Assembly: GCA_945865565.1 (NCBI GenBank)
Contig: CAMBEK010000001.1
Coordinates: 99,795 to 163,794 of the forward strand
Source: Pseudobacteriovorax antillogorgiicola
GTDB taxonomy: Bacteria; Bdellovibrionota_B; Oligoflexia; Oligoflexales; RGVZ01
Reading direction: 5' to 3'
DNA: 64,000 nt
The notes below the pieces were generated by a model, which did not search any database, was not told the origin of the DNA, and was given only the letters and a program-made list of their open reading frames with translations. A program made the position numbers and the translations under genes. Of this stretch, positions 7,042 through 15,786 are shown in pieces; the stretch's first letter is position 1, and each line of letters begins with the position of its first letter.

Positions 7042-10000
7042 CACACTTTGCTCAACCAAATTTCAACCTCGTCGGCCTCCAGAGGAAATTTCTGATGATG
7101 AACACCAGAGGTCGAAACATCCATTGCACCGGCGCTATCTTGATCCACAGAAACGGCAAGGGTTTCATCACCGACGTAGGTTTTGAATTCTTGCAGCGCC
7201 AATGCTGCGCGTCCAGATACCTTAAAGGAAAGGCGAATCCTGTCGCTGACATTGAGGCCGGCATCTTTGCGCATGCGCTGGACACGATTGATCACTTCGC
7301 GGGCGATCCCTTCGCGCAAAAGATCTTCCGTCAGATGGGTGTCCAATAAAACCGTGACACCCTTTTCCGTGGCAATCAGACGGTCGTCTTTCGGTCCGCG
7401 TTCGATGAGAAAATCTTCTTCTGAAAGGCTGGCCCCAGCAACCTCAACCGTGCCAGCGGATTCAAGCTCGATCAAAAGCCGGGTCACGTCATCATGGCTG
7501 GCCGTGATCTGCTCCAACTTCGTTCTTACTGCGTTGAGCTGGCCGCCAAGGCGCTTGCCGAGGGTTCTCAGGTTTGGCTTGACGCCAAGCCGAACAAAGC
7601 GTGCTTCGTCCGTGGAGAACTCAATGTTCTTGATGTTGAGTTCCTGGCGAATCGTGGCCGCACCGGCCTCGATGATTCCCCGGTCCGCCTCGCGGCGCGT
7701 GATGATCATGATCGAGGGCAGGGCCTGACGCGTCTTGATTTGATGCTTGGCGCGAAGGCTTCGCCCAAGGTTGGTCACGCGGCGAACAAGGGCCATGCGT
7801 TCTTCAAGATCCAGACGGATCTGTTCTTGCTTCGGCAATGGCATATCAGCCAGGTGAACAGAATCGGGGACACCGGCCAGACCGGTGGTGAGGTTGTGGT
7901 AAATCCGTTCTGAAATAAACGGAGCAAAAGGTGCGAAAACTTTCGAGAACTCACACAAGACGTGAAAGAGCGTGGCATAGGCCATGGGGTCGCCCTTGTC
8001 CAAAGTGGCGTTGCCATTTGCACCGCCAGCGGCATCTGTCTGGTTTTCATCATCCTCCGAAGCCTGTCCGCCAGCTGCACCCCAAAAACGGCGGCGGCTG
8101 AGGCGAATGTACCAATTGGTAAGGTCCTCGATAAAACCAACCACGAGAGGCACGACAGCATAGAGGTGGTATTCCTCCATTTGTTGCTGCACGCCGGCCA
8201 AGAGTGACTGCAAGCGCGAGAGGATCCACAAGTCCATTTCGTCCGTCGCCTTGGGCGCAATGCCCTTGGCAAGGGCGGCATCTGGGCGCCAGCCATCGGC
8301 GGCGGCATAGGTGGTCAAAAAACTGTGGGCGTTCCAAAGGGGCAACAGAACCGCACGGGTTGTCTCTAGCACGCCGCGGTCAGAGAAGATCAAATCTTCA
8401 CCGCGCAAGATCGGGGAGTTGAGCATGTACAGCCGAACGCTGTCCGAACCGTACTTTTCAAGCAACGCTTCCGGTGCCGTGTAATTCCGATGGCGCTTGG
8501 ACATTTTGCGCCCGGATTCGTCCAAGATGATTCCGTTGACCACAACATTCTTAAATGCAGGCCGGTTGAACAGGGCCGTCGATAGAACCGACAGCGTGTA
8601 AAACCAACCGCGGGTTTGATCCAGACCCTCGGCAATGAAATCGGCGGGGAAAATTTTCTCCAGACGTTCTTTATTTTCAAACGGGTAATGGAGTTGAGCG
8701 TAAGGCATTGATCCTGACTCAAACCAGCAATCGAAAACCTCGGGAACCCGGCGCATTTTCCCCGAACATGTCGGACAATCAACTTCCAGGTCGTCGACAA
8801 AATGCTTGTGCAAGTCATCAATTTTTTTCGACGTCGCCTTCTCAAGATCTGCAACCGATGAGAAGATGCGGACGTGATTTTGATCGTTTTGACATTCCCA
8901 GATTGGCAGGGGAGTGCCCCAAAAGCGGTTGCGGCTGATGGCCCAGTCGCGAGCATTCTCCAGCCATTTGCCCATCCGCCCGTCTTTCAAGTGACCGGGC
9001 ACCCAGTTGATCTGTTGGTTGTTGGCAACGAGATCCTTGTTGAGTTTCTCGACGGCGACATACCAGGCGGGGATTGCACGGTAGATAAGCGGCGTGTCGG
9101 TCCGTTCACAAAAGGGATAGCTGTGGACGATGACGTCTTGCTTATAAAGTTTTGACTCGGCCTTCAGGCGCTTGATGATTTCCTTGTCGGCGTCCTTGAC
9201 AAACATGCCCGCATATTCAGGAATCACTGGCCGAAAGCAGGCTTCCTCGTCCAAAGGGTCCACGAGCTCAATGCCGCCCTTGCGGCAAATGCGGAAGTCG
9301 TCTTCGCCATAGGCCGGTGCCTGGTGGACGATTCCTGTACCGTCTTCTGTCGTGACATAGCCGTCAGCGAAAATGCGAAATGCGCCAGGCTGGTCTTTGA
9401 AGTAGGGAAAAAGTGGCTCGTAGGTTTTGGCGGTGAGCTGGGCGCCCGTCATCGTCGCCAAAATTTCAAACGGCTCTTCGGTAACGCCTTTGGCCTTTTT
9501 GAAATAGGCAGGCAGGCGCGCTTCGGCCAAATAAAGAGTCTCCCCGGAAGCCTTTTCGCGGACTTTGGCGTAGGTGATTTCAGGGCCGACGGCGAGGGCC
9601 AAGTTTGAAATCAAGGTCCACGGGGTGGTGGTCCATGCCAATAAAAAAGCGTCTTCTCCGCGCAATTTGAATTTCACCGTGATCGCGGGATCTTGGACAT
9701 CCTTGTAATTCTGGTTGGCTTCAAAGTTGGAAAGCACCGCCGTGATGCGAGGCGAATAGGGGACAACTTTATAGCCGCGGTAAACGAGGCCTTTTTCAAA
9801 CAATTGACCGAAGACCCACCAGACCGACTCCATGAAGGACTTGTCCATCGTCCGGTACTGATTGCCCCAGTCCACCCAACGGCCAAGGCGCGTGATCGTC
9901 TTCTGCCATTCTGCCGTGTAGTGCAGAACAGAGGCGCGGCATTCCTCGTTGAACTTTGCGACGCCCATTTCAAGGATATCTTTGCGGCCTTTGAGCTTGT

Positions 10001-10295
10001 CGCGCTTTTCGATTTCAAATTCCACTGGCAGGCCGTGGCAATCCCAGCCAAAACGGCGGTCCACGCGATAGCCCCTCATCGTCCAGTACCGGGGAACCGT
10101 GTCCTTGATGGTGTTGGCCAAAAGATGGCCGTAGTGGGGCAAGCCGTTGGCAAAGGGCGGACCATCGTAAAAAGCAAATTCAGGAGCTTTCTGGCGTTGG
10201 TCGATCGATGCTTGAAAGGTTTTTTGATTTTCCCAGCCCACCAAAACTTCGCGTTCCATGGTGGGAAAATTTACGTCAGACCCGACCGGCTTCAT
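7041..10295 (-). CDS. ileS: isoleucyl-tRNA synthetase, type 2 (eukaryote-like)
   Basis: A 1084-residue class I aminoacyl-tRNA synthetase charging tRNA-Ile. The HIGH motif is HYGH at residues 54-57 in PPFANGLPHYGHLL, and GWDCHGLPVEFEIEK follows. The KMSKS loop is KMSKRHRNY near residue 598. The central editing domain (CP1) contains WTTTPWTL. The GLPHYGH and KMSKR forms are characteristic of IleS2/eukaryotic-like enzymes, which lack the C-terminal zinc ribbon of IleS1; no CxxC pair is seen at this C-terminus. A Gly/Asn/acidic low-complexity insert of about 30 residues lies near residues 736-765. IleS2 enzymes are commonly less sensitive to mupirocin. The downstream lipoprotein gene overlaps its stop codon. 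Confidence 0.95.
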   Translation of the reverse strand: MKPVGSDVNFPTMEREVLVGWENQKTFQASIDQRQKAPEFAFYDGPPFANGLPHYGHLLANTIKDTVPRYWTMRGYRVDRRFGWDCHGLPVEFEIEKRDKLKGRKDILEMGVAKFNEECRASVLHYTAEWQKTITRLGRWVDWGNQYRTMDKSFMESVWWVFGQLFEKGLVYRGYKVVPYSPRITAVLSNFEANQNYKDVQDPAITVKFKLRGEDAFLLAWTTTPWTLISNLALAVGPEITYAKVREKASGETLYLAEARLPAYFKKAKGVTEEPFEILATMTGAQLTAKTYEPLFPYFKDQPGAFRIFADGYVTTEDGTGIVHQAPAYGEDDFRICRKGGIELVDPLDEEACFRPVIPEYAGMFVKDADKEIIKRLKAESKLYKQDVIVHSYPFCERTDTPLIYRAIPAWYVAVEKLNKDLVANNQQINWVPGHLKDGRMGKWLENARDWAISRNRFWGTPLPIWECQNDQNHVRIFSSVADLEKATSKKIDDLHKHFVDDLEVDCPTCSGKMRRVPEVFDCWFESGSMPYAQLHYPFENKERLEKIFPADFIAEGLDQTRGWFYTLSVLSTALFNRPAFKNVVVNGIILDESGRKMSKRHRNYTAPEALLEKYGSDSVRLYMLNSPILRGEDLIFSDRGVLETTRAVLLPLWNAHSFLTTYAAADGWRPDAALAKGIAPKATDEMDLWILSRLQSLLAGVQQQMEEYHLYAVVPLVVGFIEDLTNWYIRLSRRRFWGAAGGQASEDDENQTDAAGGANGNATLDKGDPMAYATLFHVLCEFSKVFAPFAPFISERIYHNLTTGLAGVPDSVHLADMPLPKQEQIRLDLEERMALVRRVTNLGRSLRAKHQIKTRQALPSIMIITRREADRGIIEAGAATIRQELNIKNIEFSTDEARFVRLGVKPNLRTLGKRLGGQLNAVRTKLEQITASHDDVTRLLIELESAGTVEVAGASLSEEDFLIERGPKDDRLIATEKGVTVLLDTHLTEDLLREGIAREVINRVQRMRKDAGLNVSDRIRLSFKVSGRAALALQEFKTYVGDETLAVSVDQDSAGAMDVSTSGVHHQKFPLEADEVEIWLSKV

Positions 10296-10615
10296 CGCTG
10301 TCTCCCGTCAAACGGTAAGATAAAATCTATTACAGTTATTATACTAGAATCTTGCAATTCTAATACAATCTATATAAAAGCACTGTGGTGATTAAAGCTC
10401 GAACGTGTCAAGTCTCTAGGCAGCTGGGGGTGACGGGCTCGAGGCGCTAAAAACCAACAAAGTTAGTTACTTAACGTTGAACAGCTCGCTTGGACCAGCA
10501 ATTGCAAATCGCTCCACAGGGCTTCCGCGCCCGGTTTTAACAAAGTTCCGTCGCGGAGTCGCCCCTTAAGGCGCTGATTTTGAGCTGTTTCCGTTGCTGC
10601 TGCTGGATGGTTGAG
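10296..10615. other. intergenic region between ileS and an exported protein
   Basis: A 320-base non-coding stretch. The ileS-proximal 90 bases are AT-rich and hold the candidate promoter described separately. The remainder is of mixed composition and would drive the plus-strand exported protein gene, but I see no convincing promoter for it. A minus-strand frame (10463-10726) is open but overlaps the real gene and has low-complexity, shadow-like content. No tRNA or other structured RNA was recognised. Confidence 0.5.
10329..10357 (-). promoter_or_regulatory. candidate ileS promoter with dyad
   Basis: On the minus strand TTGCAA (10357-10352) and TGTAAT (10334-10329) are separated by exactly 17 bases, a reasonable sigma70 arrangement 34-60 bases upstream of the ileS start. 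An alternative -10, TATAAT at 10343-10338, has only a poor -35. The interrupted palindrome TAGAAT-N6-ATTCTA (10345-10362) covers the -35 and could be an operator. Confidence 0.4.
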
Positions 10616-11872
10616 ATGCGAATCAAAGACGAAAAAAAATTCCAGAATCAAAGCATGAGGCCGTCGCTTTGGGCAGCCTTGGCGGCTGTGGCCTCTGCGG
10701 TTGGGACCATCTCCGGCGTCGCCCACGGAGATCCCGCAAAACCAGCGAGGTCGTTAACTGGTCCGCCACCCACAGCCACGGCTACCCGAAATTGGACCAT
10801 GGAAGAGCTTCTGCCACCTCAAAGCCTGAATGCCACCAAAACCGAATCCGTGTCCGATTGGTCGGACCGCAACGCGACCGGTGTCATGACGAAAATGACG
10901 AGCTCGCAGTCAGGGAACAACCAGGCCCTCAAAGGATTTTTTGATCGCCAAGGTGTGGTCGCGGAACGAGACCAAAAAATTCGTTTGGCGGCCCTCAAAG
11001 ACGTCAAACAACCGGAATTCCTCGAACAACGTGACCTTTCGAGATACCTGTTGAATCAATTGGGGAGGGCTATTGGCGATCATGCCCGTGATAACTCAGA
11101 ATTCATTCGCACCCTAGGCCAAGGGCTCTCGTTCAAAGTCGATAGCAAAGGCGTCGCCGCAAGCAGCTCTGGCGCCGCCGGCAACTCAGAGGTCCGCTAT
11201 GGCTTGATCTTGAAACAGGTCAAACCATCCGGCCAAGGGGTCCACGTTGCCGCACTGACCATGGATGAGAGTTATATGGAACACATTCTTGCCAGCAAAA
11301 AGAAGGCACAAGTCGACTGGACTATTGGTCCGATTTCCGAGCGAAATGAAAATTTGCTTTTCCCCGGAATCGACAATCCGGCATCGCTTGACGCTCCTGC
11401 GCCAGTAAAAGCCCAAGGACTGTTTGGCATGCGTCCAGACTTCAGCCTGCGAGGTAAAGTCGAGCCCAATTTCAACGCGGGCACCGCTGGAAAACCGGGC
11501 CTCCGCCTGCGTTTTGAACAACCGCAGGGCCTTTACCGCATGGAAATGCTGACGGGCGGCACGTCCAAGAACAAGCAGATGCAGCACGAAGTGCGCCTGC
11601 CGGTTTACGGGAGTTTTGTGCTCATGCGCCAGCTCAATTCGGTCATGGACCCCACCAAAACATCACTGCTCAATGTTTTGGGGTTCTCTGAGATTCTTGG
11701 CCAGTATCCACTTAACGTTCATTACATCCACTCAGACTATAGCCTGAAGGCAGAAACGGGTTTTAATCTGATTAACGGGCGACTCGGAATTGAGGCCAAC
11801 ATGGCCAACCTTCACGACAAGCATGCGTCTTCCATTGGCACTTGCGCCGTCAATTACGCCCGCGGATTTTGA
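10616..11872 (+). CDS. hypothetical exported protein, possibly outer-membrane barrel
   Basis: A protein of about 418 residues that I do not recognise. The N-terminus has a basic stretch followed by MRPSLWAALAAVASAV and a likely signal-peptidase I site near VAHG, so it is probably exported. The ATG at 10616 (MRIKDEK) is preferred; the ATG at 10655 starts directly at the hydrophobic core and is an alternative. The middle is Gln/Ser/Gly-rich without a known domain. The C-terminal third alternates polar and hydrophobic residues and ends in a terminal Phe, as in outer-membrane beta-barrels. It is convergent with the next gene, one base apart. Confidence 0.6.
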   Translation: MRIKDEKKFQNQSMRPSLWAALAAVASAVGTISGVAHGDPAKPARSLTGPPPTATATRNWTMEELLPPQSLNATKTESVSDWSDRNATGVMTKMTSSQSGNNQALKGFFDRQGVVAERDQKIRLAALKDVKQPEFLEQRDLSRYLLNQLGRAIGDHARDNSEFIRTLGQGLSFKVDSKGVAASSSGAAGNSEVRYGLILKQVKPSGQGVHVAALTMDESYMEHILASKKKAQVDWTIGPISERNENLLFPGIDNPASLDAPAPVKAQGLFGMRPDFSLRGKVEPNFNAGTAGKPGLRLRFEQPQGLYRMEMLTGGTSKNKQMQHEVRLPVYGSFVLMRQLNSVMDPTKTSLLNVLGFSEILGQYPLNVHYIHSDYSLKAETGFNLINGRLGIEANMANLHDKHASSIGTCAVNYARGF

Positions 11873-11873
11873 A

Positions 11874-12701
11874 TCATTCCCAGATCAGATCGGCAAACAC
11901 TGGAAAGTGATCTGAATTCTTAATCGCGGTGTCGACAAAGATGCGTTCAATCGTTAGACCCCGGACAAACACCTGATCCAAGGCGCCCAACACGGGACGC
12001 GGATCATTCGGGATTGGGACATATTCCAGACCAATGCCCCGCAAGCATTTTGAAATTGCCTCCAAATAACCAACCGTAAAAGTGTTGAAGTCCCCCGCTA
12101 AAATAATGGGGCCATCATGTTCGGGAAGGTTTGCAATCAAATGTTCGATCTCTTCAAGGGCGGACTTCACCCGCCGGATCAATGTCGCATGGATGTTGAT
12201 CACCATCAGCGACTGCTCGCGGCCCTGCATCCGGTAAAAAGTCACAAGGGCAACCTTGGGAGTCTTGAATACCGGCTCAGGATACTTGCAAACAATTCGG
12301 TGAGTGGCTGGCGTTGAACTAACGCGGGCAACCGTCATTACCCCGTCACGAACCCCGTCGCCGCGCCGGTAGGAAGCTGCGTGGATGGCCTCAAAACCAG
12401 GTTCACAAAACGTGACAAGGCCCTTTTCGGAGAGAAGGGCTTCTTGGGTCAAAATCAAGTCGGACCGGTAACAAACCATCCGGTAGTCGTGCTCAAACAA
12501 ACCGCCCCCTGCACCTTTGCAAAGGTTCCAAACCGCCAGCCGGATTCGTCCACTCTCAAATTGAAATGCCTCACAGACCCCAATCCGCCAAAGGGCGACA
12601 GGATCCTTCAGCAATTCAATCTTCCAGACGTGGCGCAAGCTTTCAATCACAGCCCGATAAGAGCGTGGGGGGGTCTTTGGTTTTATTTTTTTTACAGCCA
12701 A
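11874..12701 (-). CDS. endonuclease/exonuclease/phosphatase family protein
   Basis: A 275-residue EEP-superfamily metal-dependent phosphodiesterase (DNase I/ExoIII/YafD fold). Diagnostic motifs are LAVWNLCKG (metal-binding Asn), LTQEA (catalytic Glu), GDFNT and the C-terminal SDHFPVFAD with the catalytic His. The first 50 residues are basic and not part of the domain. The substrate could be DNA, a phospholipid or another phosphodiester; sequence does not decide. The start is a TTG with AAGG nine bases upstream. It follows the GlpD-like gene by four bases and is probably in the same transcript. Confidence 0.8.
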   Translation of the reverse strand: MAVKKIKPKTPPRSYRAVIESLRHVWKIELLKDPVALWRIGVCEAFQFESGRIRLAVWNLCKGAGGGLFEHDYRMVCYRSDLILTQEALLSEKGLVTFCEPGFEAIHAASYRRGDGVRDGVMTVARVSSTPATHRIVCKYPEPVFKTPKVALVTFYRMQGREQSLMVINIHATLIRRVKSALEEIEHLIANLPEHDGPIILAGDFNTFTVGYLEAISKCLRGIGLEYVPIPNDPRPVLGALDQVFVRGLTIERIFVDTAIKNSDHFPVFADLIWE

Positions 12702-12705
12702 CCGG

Positions 12706-13956
12706 TTAACCTTCGAACCGCTTTACGGCATCCTGAGGCGTCGAATAAGAACTCTCGTCTGAAAACCACACGTCGGGCTGGGTTGTCCGACTTCTTGATT
12801 CGTCACCAAAATGGGTGCAAATCTTGGTTCCAATTTCTTCGGCAAGGGCGCGATAGGTTGAAAGTTTCCCGCCATAAAGGGTCCACATCATTCCACGTCC
12901 CGATCCGATTGCGCCGAGTACGTGGGATCTTGAAGTCTTTGAGATTGTAAAACCCTCCTCAACGGCGAGCCAGCGCAATCCAGCAAACGTCGCTTCGATA
13001 TTTTCACGGCGCAAAGGAGTGCTCAGGTAGCGATTGCAATGATCGAGAAGGTAATCGACCTCATCATTGGTCACGACAACCTGATCAGGATTGCCAGAAA
13101 ATATCTTTTCCGTTGTCCCGACCAGGGTTTTTCCCAGCCACGGAAGCACGAAGAAAATCCGGTTGTCCTCCGGTGACTGAAGGAACAATCCGGCCTTGAG
13201 TCCAATGTCGGGGAAAACCAGATGAGACCCCTTGTTGTTGATAGCCTTGTGGGTTGGTTCAATGTCGCTTGATTCCAAAATCTTGTTCGCCCACGGCCCC
13301 ATCGCATTCACGATATATAGACAAGAAATTTGAGCCATCGTTCCGTCTGGCGCGACGACATCAACCAGCCAGCCGTCATTGGCCCGAGAAATTTTTGCGA
13401 CCTGGTGCCATTCGGAAACGCCTGCTCCGAGTTTCACGGCGGAATGAGCGGCGCGACGAACAAGGGCCAGATCATCCGTCTGGCAATCCCAAAAGCTGAA
13501 ATAGCCGGAAAATTTTGTGGGATCAATCATTGGCGCGCGAGCGAGGGCTTCAGACTCTGCAAGCCTGTGGTGGCGCCCGACATTCTGCCGGCCAGCAAGA
13601 AAATCGTACAGAGACAATCCGACTTTGACCTTGATGCGGGAAGCCCCGCCCGATTTTAAAATTGGAAATACAAATTCGAGTGGATGAACAAGGTCGCCTG
13701 CGACCTGCATCAAGACCTTGCGTTCGCGCAGTGCCTCGGCCACCAGGGGGAAATCATGAATGCGCTGCAGGTAACGCAGCCCACCATGAATCAGTTTCGT
13801 TGAACGCGAGCTGGTGCCATGGCCAAGGGTGTTTTTCTCGATCAAATGGACGTCTTGCCAACCCCTGGAGGCCATGTCATGCAGGATTCCCACGCCATGG
13901 ATTCCTCCACCGAGGATCAAAACCCGAACCCGCTGCGGCAATGGCTGCTGAAACAT
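12706..13956 (-). CDS. glpD: FAD-dependent glycerol-3-phosphate dehydrogenase-like oxidoreductase
   Basis: A 416-residue flavoprotein of the DAO/GlpD family. The Rossmann motif LILGGGIHGVGILHDMASRG binds FAD. The GlpD signature SSRSTKLIHGGLRYL follows, with LVGTTE later in the sequence, so the likely reaction is sn-glycerol-3-phosphate to dihydroxyacetone phosphate with electrons passed to quinone. Bacterial GlpD is usually about 500 residues or longer. This protein stops shortly after the FAD/substrate domain (YGGKLSTYRALAEE), so most of the C-terminal helical domain is missing. It may be a short GlpD or a related 2-hydroxy-acid oxidase. No glpF or glpK is near. Confidence 0.75.
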   Translation of the reverse strand: MFQQPLPQRVRVLILGGGIHGVGILHDMASRGWQDVHLIEKNTLGHGTSSRSTKLIHGGLRYLQRIHDFPLVAEALRERKVLMQVAGDLVHPLEFVFPILKSGGASRIKVKVGLSLYDFLAGRQNVGRHHRLAESEALARAPMIDPTKFSGYFSFWDCQTDDLALVRRAAHSAVKLGAGVSEWHQVAKISRANDGWLVDVVAPDGTMAQISCLYIVNAMGPWANKILESSDIEPTHKAINNKGSHLVFPDIGLKAGLFLQSPEDNRIFFVLPWLGKTLVGTTEKIFSGNPDQVVVTNDEVDYLLDHCNRYLSTPLRRENIEATFAGLRWLAVEEGFTISKTSRSHVLGAIGSGRGMMWTLYGGKLSTYRALAEEIGTKICTHFGDESRSRTTQPDVWFSDESSYSTPQDAVKRFEG

Positions 13957-14074
13957 GAGGCACCCCTGGGACGTATCAAAGCCAGTACCGGCGACATGGA
14001 CGAGACTGGGAAGCGTACCGTATGATTATAACTCCCTCGCAGTTAGTTTCCAGAGGGGATGACGGGAAGTTGCA

Positions 14075-14428
14075 ATGCAAAGACCAGACAGGGTTTTTTC
14101 TCATGCATTCGTCGAGGCCAGAACGGTCCGCTGGCTGCCGATTTTTTGCCAGAGCGGAATCCTACTCGATTTCAGCCTCAGTGGTTTCAAAATTGAAATC
14201 ATGGGGTCGCTCAAGCACAAGGCTAACGACCGCTTTTGGCTTCATCTTCCGCTGCTGCCCTTTGGCATTCATGATCTGGCGAGCATTGACCTTCGCGCTG
14301 AAGTAAAATGGGTTGATGAGGACCATTGCCGGATAGGCGGTATTTTTGTTGACCTAGATCCGAACTCCAAGGAGATCGTGGAACGGATCCTTTTGGCAAT
14401 TTCCATAAAACCAAACCACAAACTTTGA
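14075..14428 (+). CDS. PilZ-domain protein (putative c-di-GMP effector)
   Basis: A 117-residue protein with a PilZ-like pattern. An Arg-containing segment (ARTVRW) is followed by DFSLSGFKIE, which matches the (D/N)xSxxG c-di-GMP binding motif. Beta-strand-like segments (FWLHLPL, AEVKWVDED, CRIGGIFVDL) and a C-terminal helix follow. GGGAAG precedes the ATG. It sits alone between the divergent glpD-like gene and fadI. Together with the HD-GYP protein downstream it suggests that c-di-GMP signalling operates here. The assignment rests on short motifs; another small beta-barrel is possible. Confidence 0.6.
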   Translation: MQRPDRVFSHAFVEARTVRWLPIFCQSGILLDFSLSGFKIEIMGSLKHKANDRFWLHLPLLPFGIHDLASIDLRAEVKWVDEDHCRIGGIFVDLDPNSKEIVERILLAISIKPNHKL

Positions 14429-14467
14429 TCCAGACGCCCCGTCAAATTCCATGCGGAGTCCATTCCA

Positions 14468-15784
14468 ATGACTTTCAAGTACAGCACAAATCAACTCACT
14501 GGAAACCGGGTTCCCGTCATCATTGAGGGCGCGCGGTCGCCTTTTGTAAGGTCCTTCGGCGTGCTGGGTGATTGTGATGCGCTCGAACTTTACAGCCGGA
14601 CGATCGACGGATTGATCCGAAAAACGGATGCACCAGTGGAAGCCTACGAAGAGATCATCTGCGGTGTCGTCACGCCACAGGTGAAGAACACGAATGTTGC
14701 CCGCGACACCATCTTGAACTTGGGGCTGCCCCATCATATCCACGGCTATACGTTGAACCGGATGTGCACGAGCAGCCTTGAAACAATCGGAAACGCTGTA
14801 AAAAACGTGATGACCGGTCATGCCCGCATGATCCTCGCCGGCGGGGTCGACGTGCTAAGCGACGTCCCCATTACCTACACAAAAGATGCGAGAAAATCCC
14901 TGCTGCGCCTGAACAAGGCAAAGACAACGGGGGAAAAGGCTTCCGCCATGGGCAGCTTTATCCCGAAAGCCTTGGCACCCAAGGCACCTGGAATCACGGA
15001 GCCCCTGACAGGCATGACGATGGGCGAGCACGCCGAGGTCATGGCCAAACTCAACGGCATCTCGCGCCGCGATCAAGACGCCTTCTCGGTCCTGTCCCAC
15101 CAGCGCGCCGCCGCGGCTCAAGAATCGGGAATATTCCGTAAAGAAATCATCCCCGTCTGGCCGTCACCAGGGTTTACATCCTGTATCGACAAGGACAACA
15201 TCATCCGTCCCGACTCGTCCATGGAATCACTAGGGCAACTGCGTCCGGCCTTTGACCGTAAATATGGAACCATTACGGCTGGCAATGCATCGTCTTTGAC
15301 CGACGGGGCCGCCGCCGTCATCATTGCCGATGAGGCCCACGCCAAAAGCCTTGGACTGAAACCAAAGGCTAAAATCAGGGACGTCGTCTTTGTTGGCGTG
15401 AATCCCTATGAGCAACTTCTGATTGGACCAGCGCTCACAATTCCAATGATTCTGATGCGAAATAAGCTTGGCATCACCGACATCGACCTGTTTGAAATTC
15501 ACGAGGCCTTTGCCGCTCAAGTCCTTAGTTGCCTTCGTTCGATGGAATCTGCTGATTTCTGCTCGCGCCACCTTGGGCTGTCGAGTGCCTTTGGCGCGAT
15601 CCCCGAAGATAAGATCAACGTCAATGGCGGTGCCATTGCCATCGGGCATCCATTTGGCGCAACCGGGGCAAGGCTGGTTTTGTCGATGACCAACGAGCTT
15701 GAAAAACGAAGCGCCAAGTTTGGCGTCATAGCGATCTGTGCCGCCGGTGGAATGTCGGGCGCCATGCTGATCGAAAGGATTTAA
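14468..15784 (+). CDS. fadI: acetyl-CoA acyltransferase (3-ketoacyl-CoA thiolase), FadI type
   Basis: A 438-residue thiolase that cleaves 3-ketoacyl-CoA in the last step of beta-oxidation. The nucleophilic Cys100 is in NRMCTSSLE. The second catalytic set is HEAFAAQ, the His of GHPFGATG and the Cys of CAAGGMSGAM. The length and the long loop between residues 150 and 170 fit the FadI (trifunctional alpha-partner) class rather than FadA. It lies three bases upstream of fadJ in the expected operon order and would form the FadIJ complex in the cytoplasm. Confidence 0.92.
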   Translation: MTFKYSTNQLTGNRVPVIIEGARSPFVRSFGVLGDCDALELYSRTIDGLIRKTDAPVEAYEEIICGVVTPQVKNTNVARDTILNLGLPHHIHGYTLNRMCTSSLETIGNAVKNVMTGHARMILAGGVDVLSDVPITYTKDARKSLLRLNKAKTTGEKASAMGSFIPKALAPKAPGITEPLTGMTMGEHAEVMAKLNGISRRDQDAFSVLSHQRAAAAQESGIFRKEIIPVWPSPGFTSCIDKDNIIRPDSSMESLGQLRPAFDRKYGTITAGNASSLTDGAAAVIIADEAHAKSLGLKPKAKIRDVVFVGVNPYEQLLIGPALTIPMILMRNKLGITDIDLFEIHEAFAAQVLSCLRSMESADFCSRHLGLSSAFGAIPEDKINVNGGAIAIGHPFGATGARLVLSMTNELEKRSAKFGVIAICAAGGMSGAMLIERI

Positions 15785-15786
15785 CA

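Noticed and set aside
10463..10726. 87-residue minus-strand open frame in the ileS/exported-protein interval
   Set aside because: Half of it is antisense to the exported protein gene, it has no recognisable motif, and its N-terminal part is low-complexity as expected from shadow translation.
14022..14306. 94-residue plus-strand frame overlapping the PilZ-like gene
   Set aside because: The frame at 14075-14428 has the PilZ pattern and a ribosome site; this one shows none.
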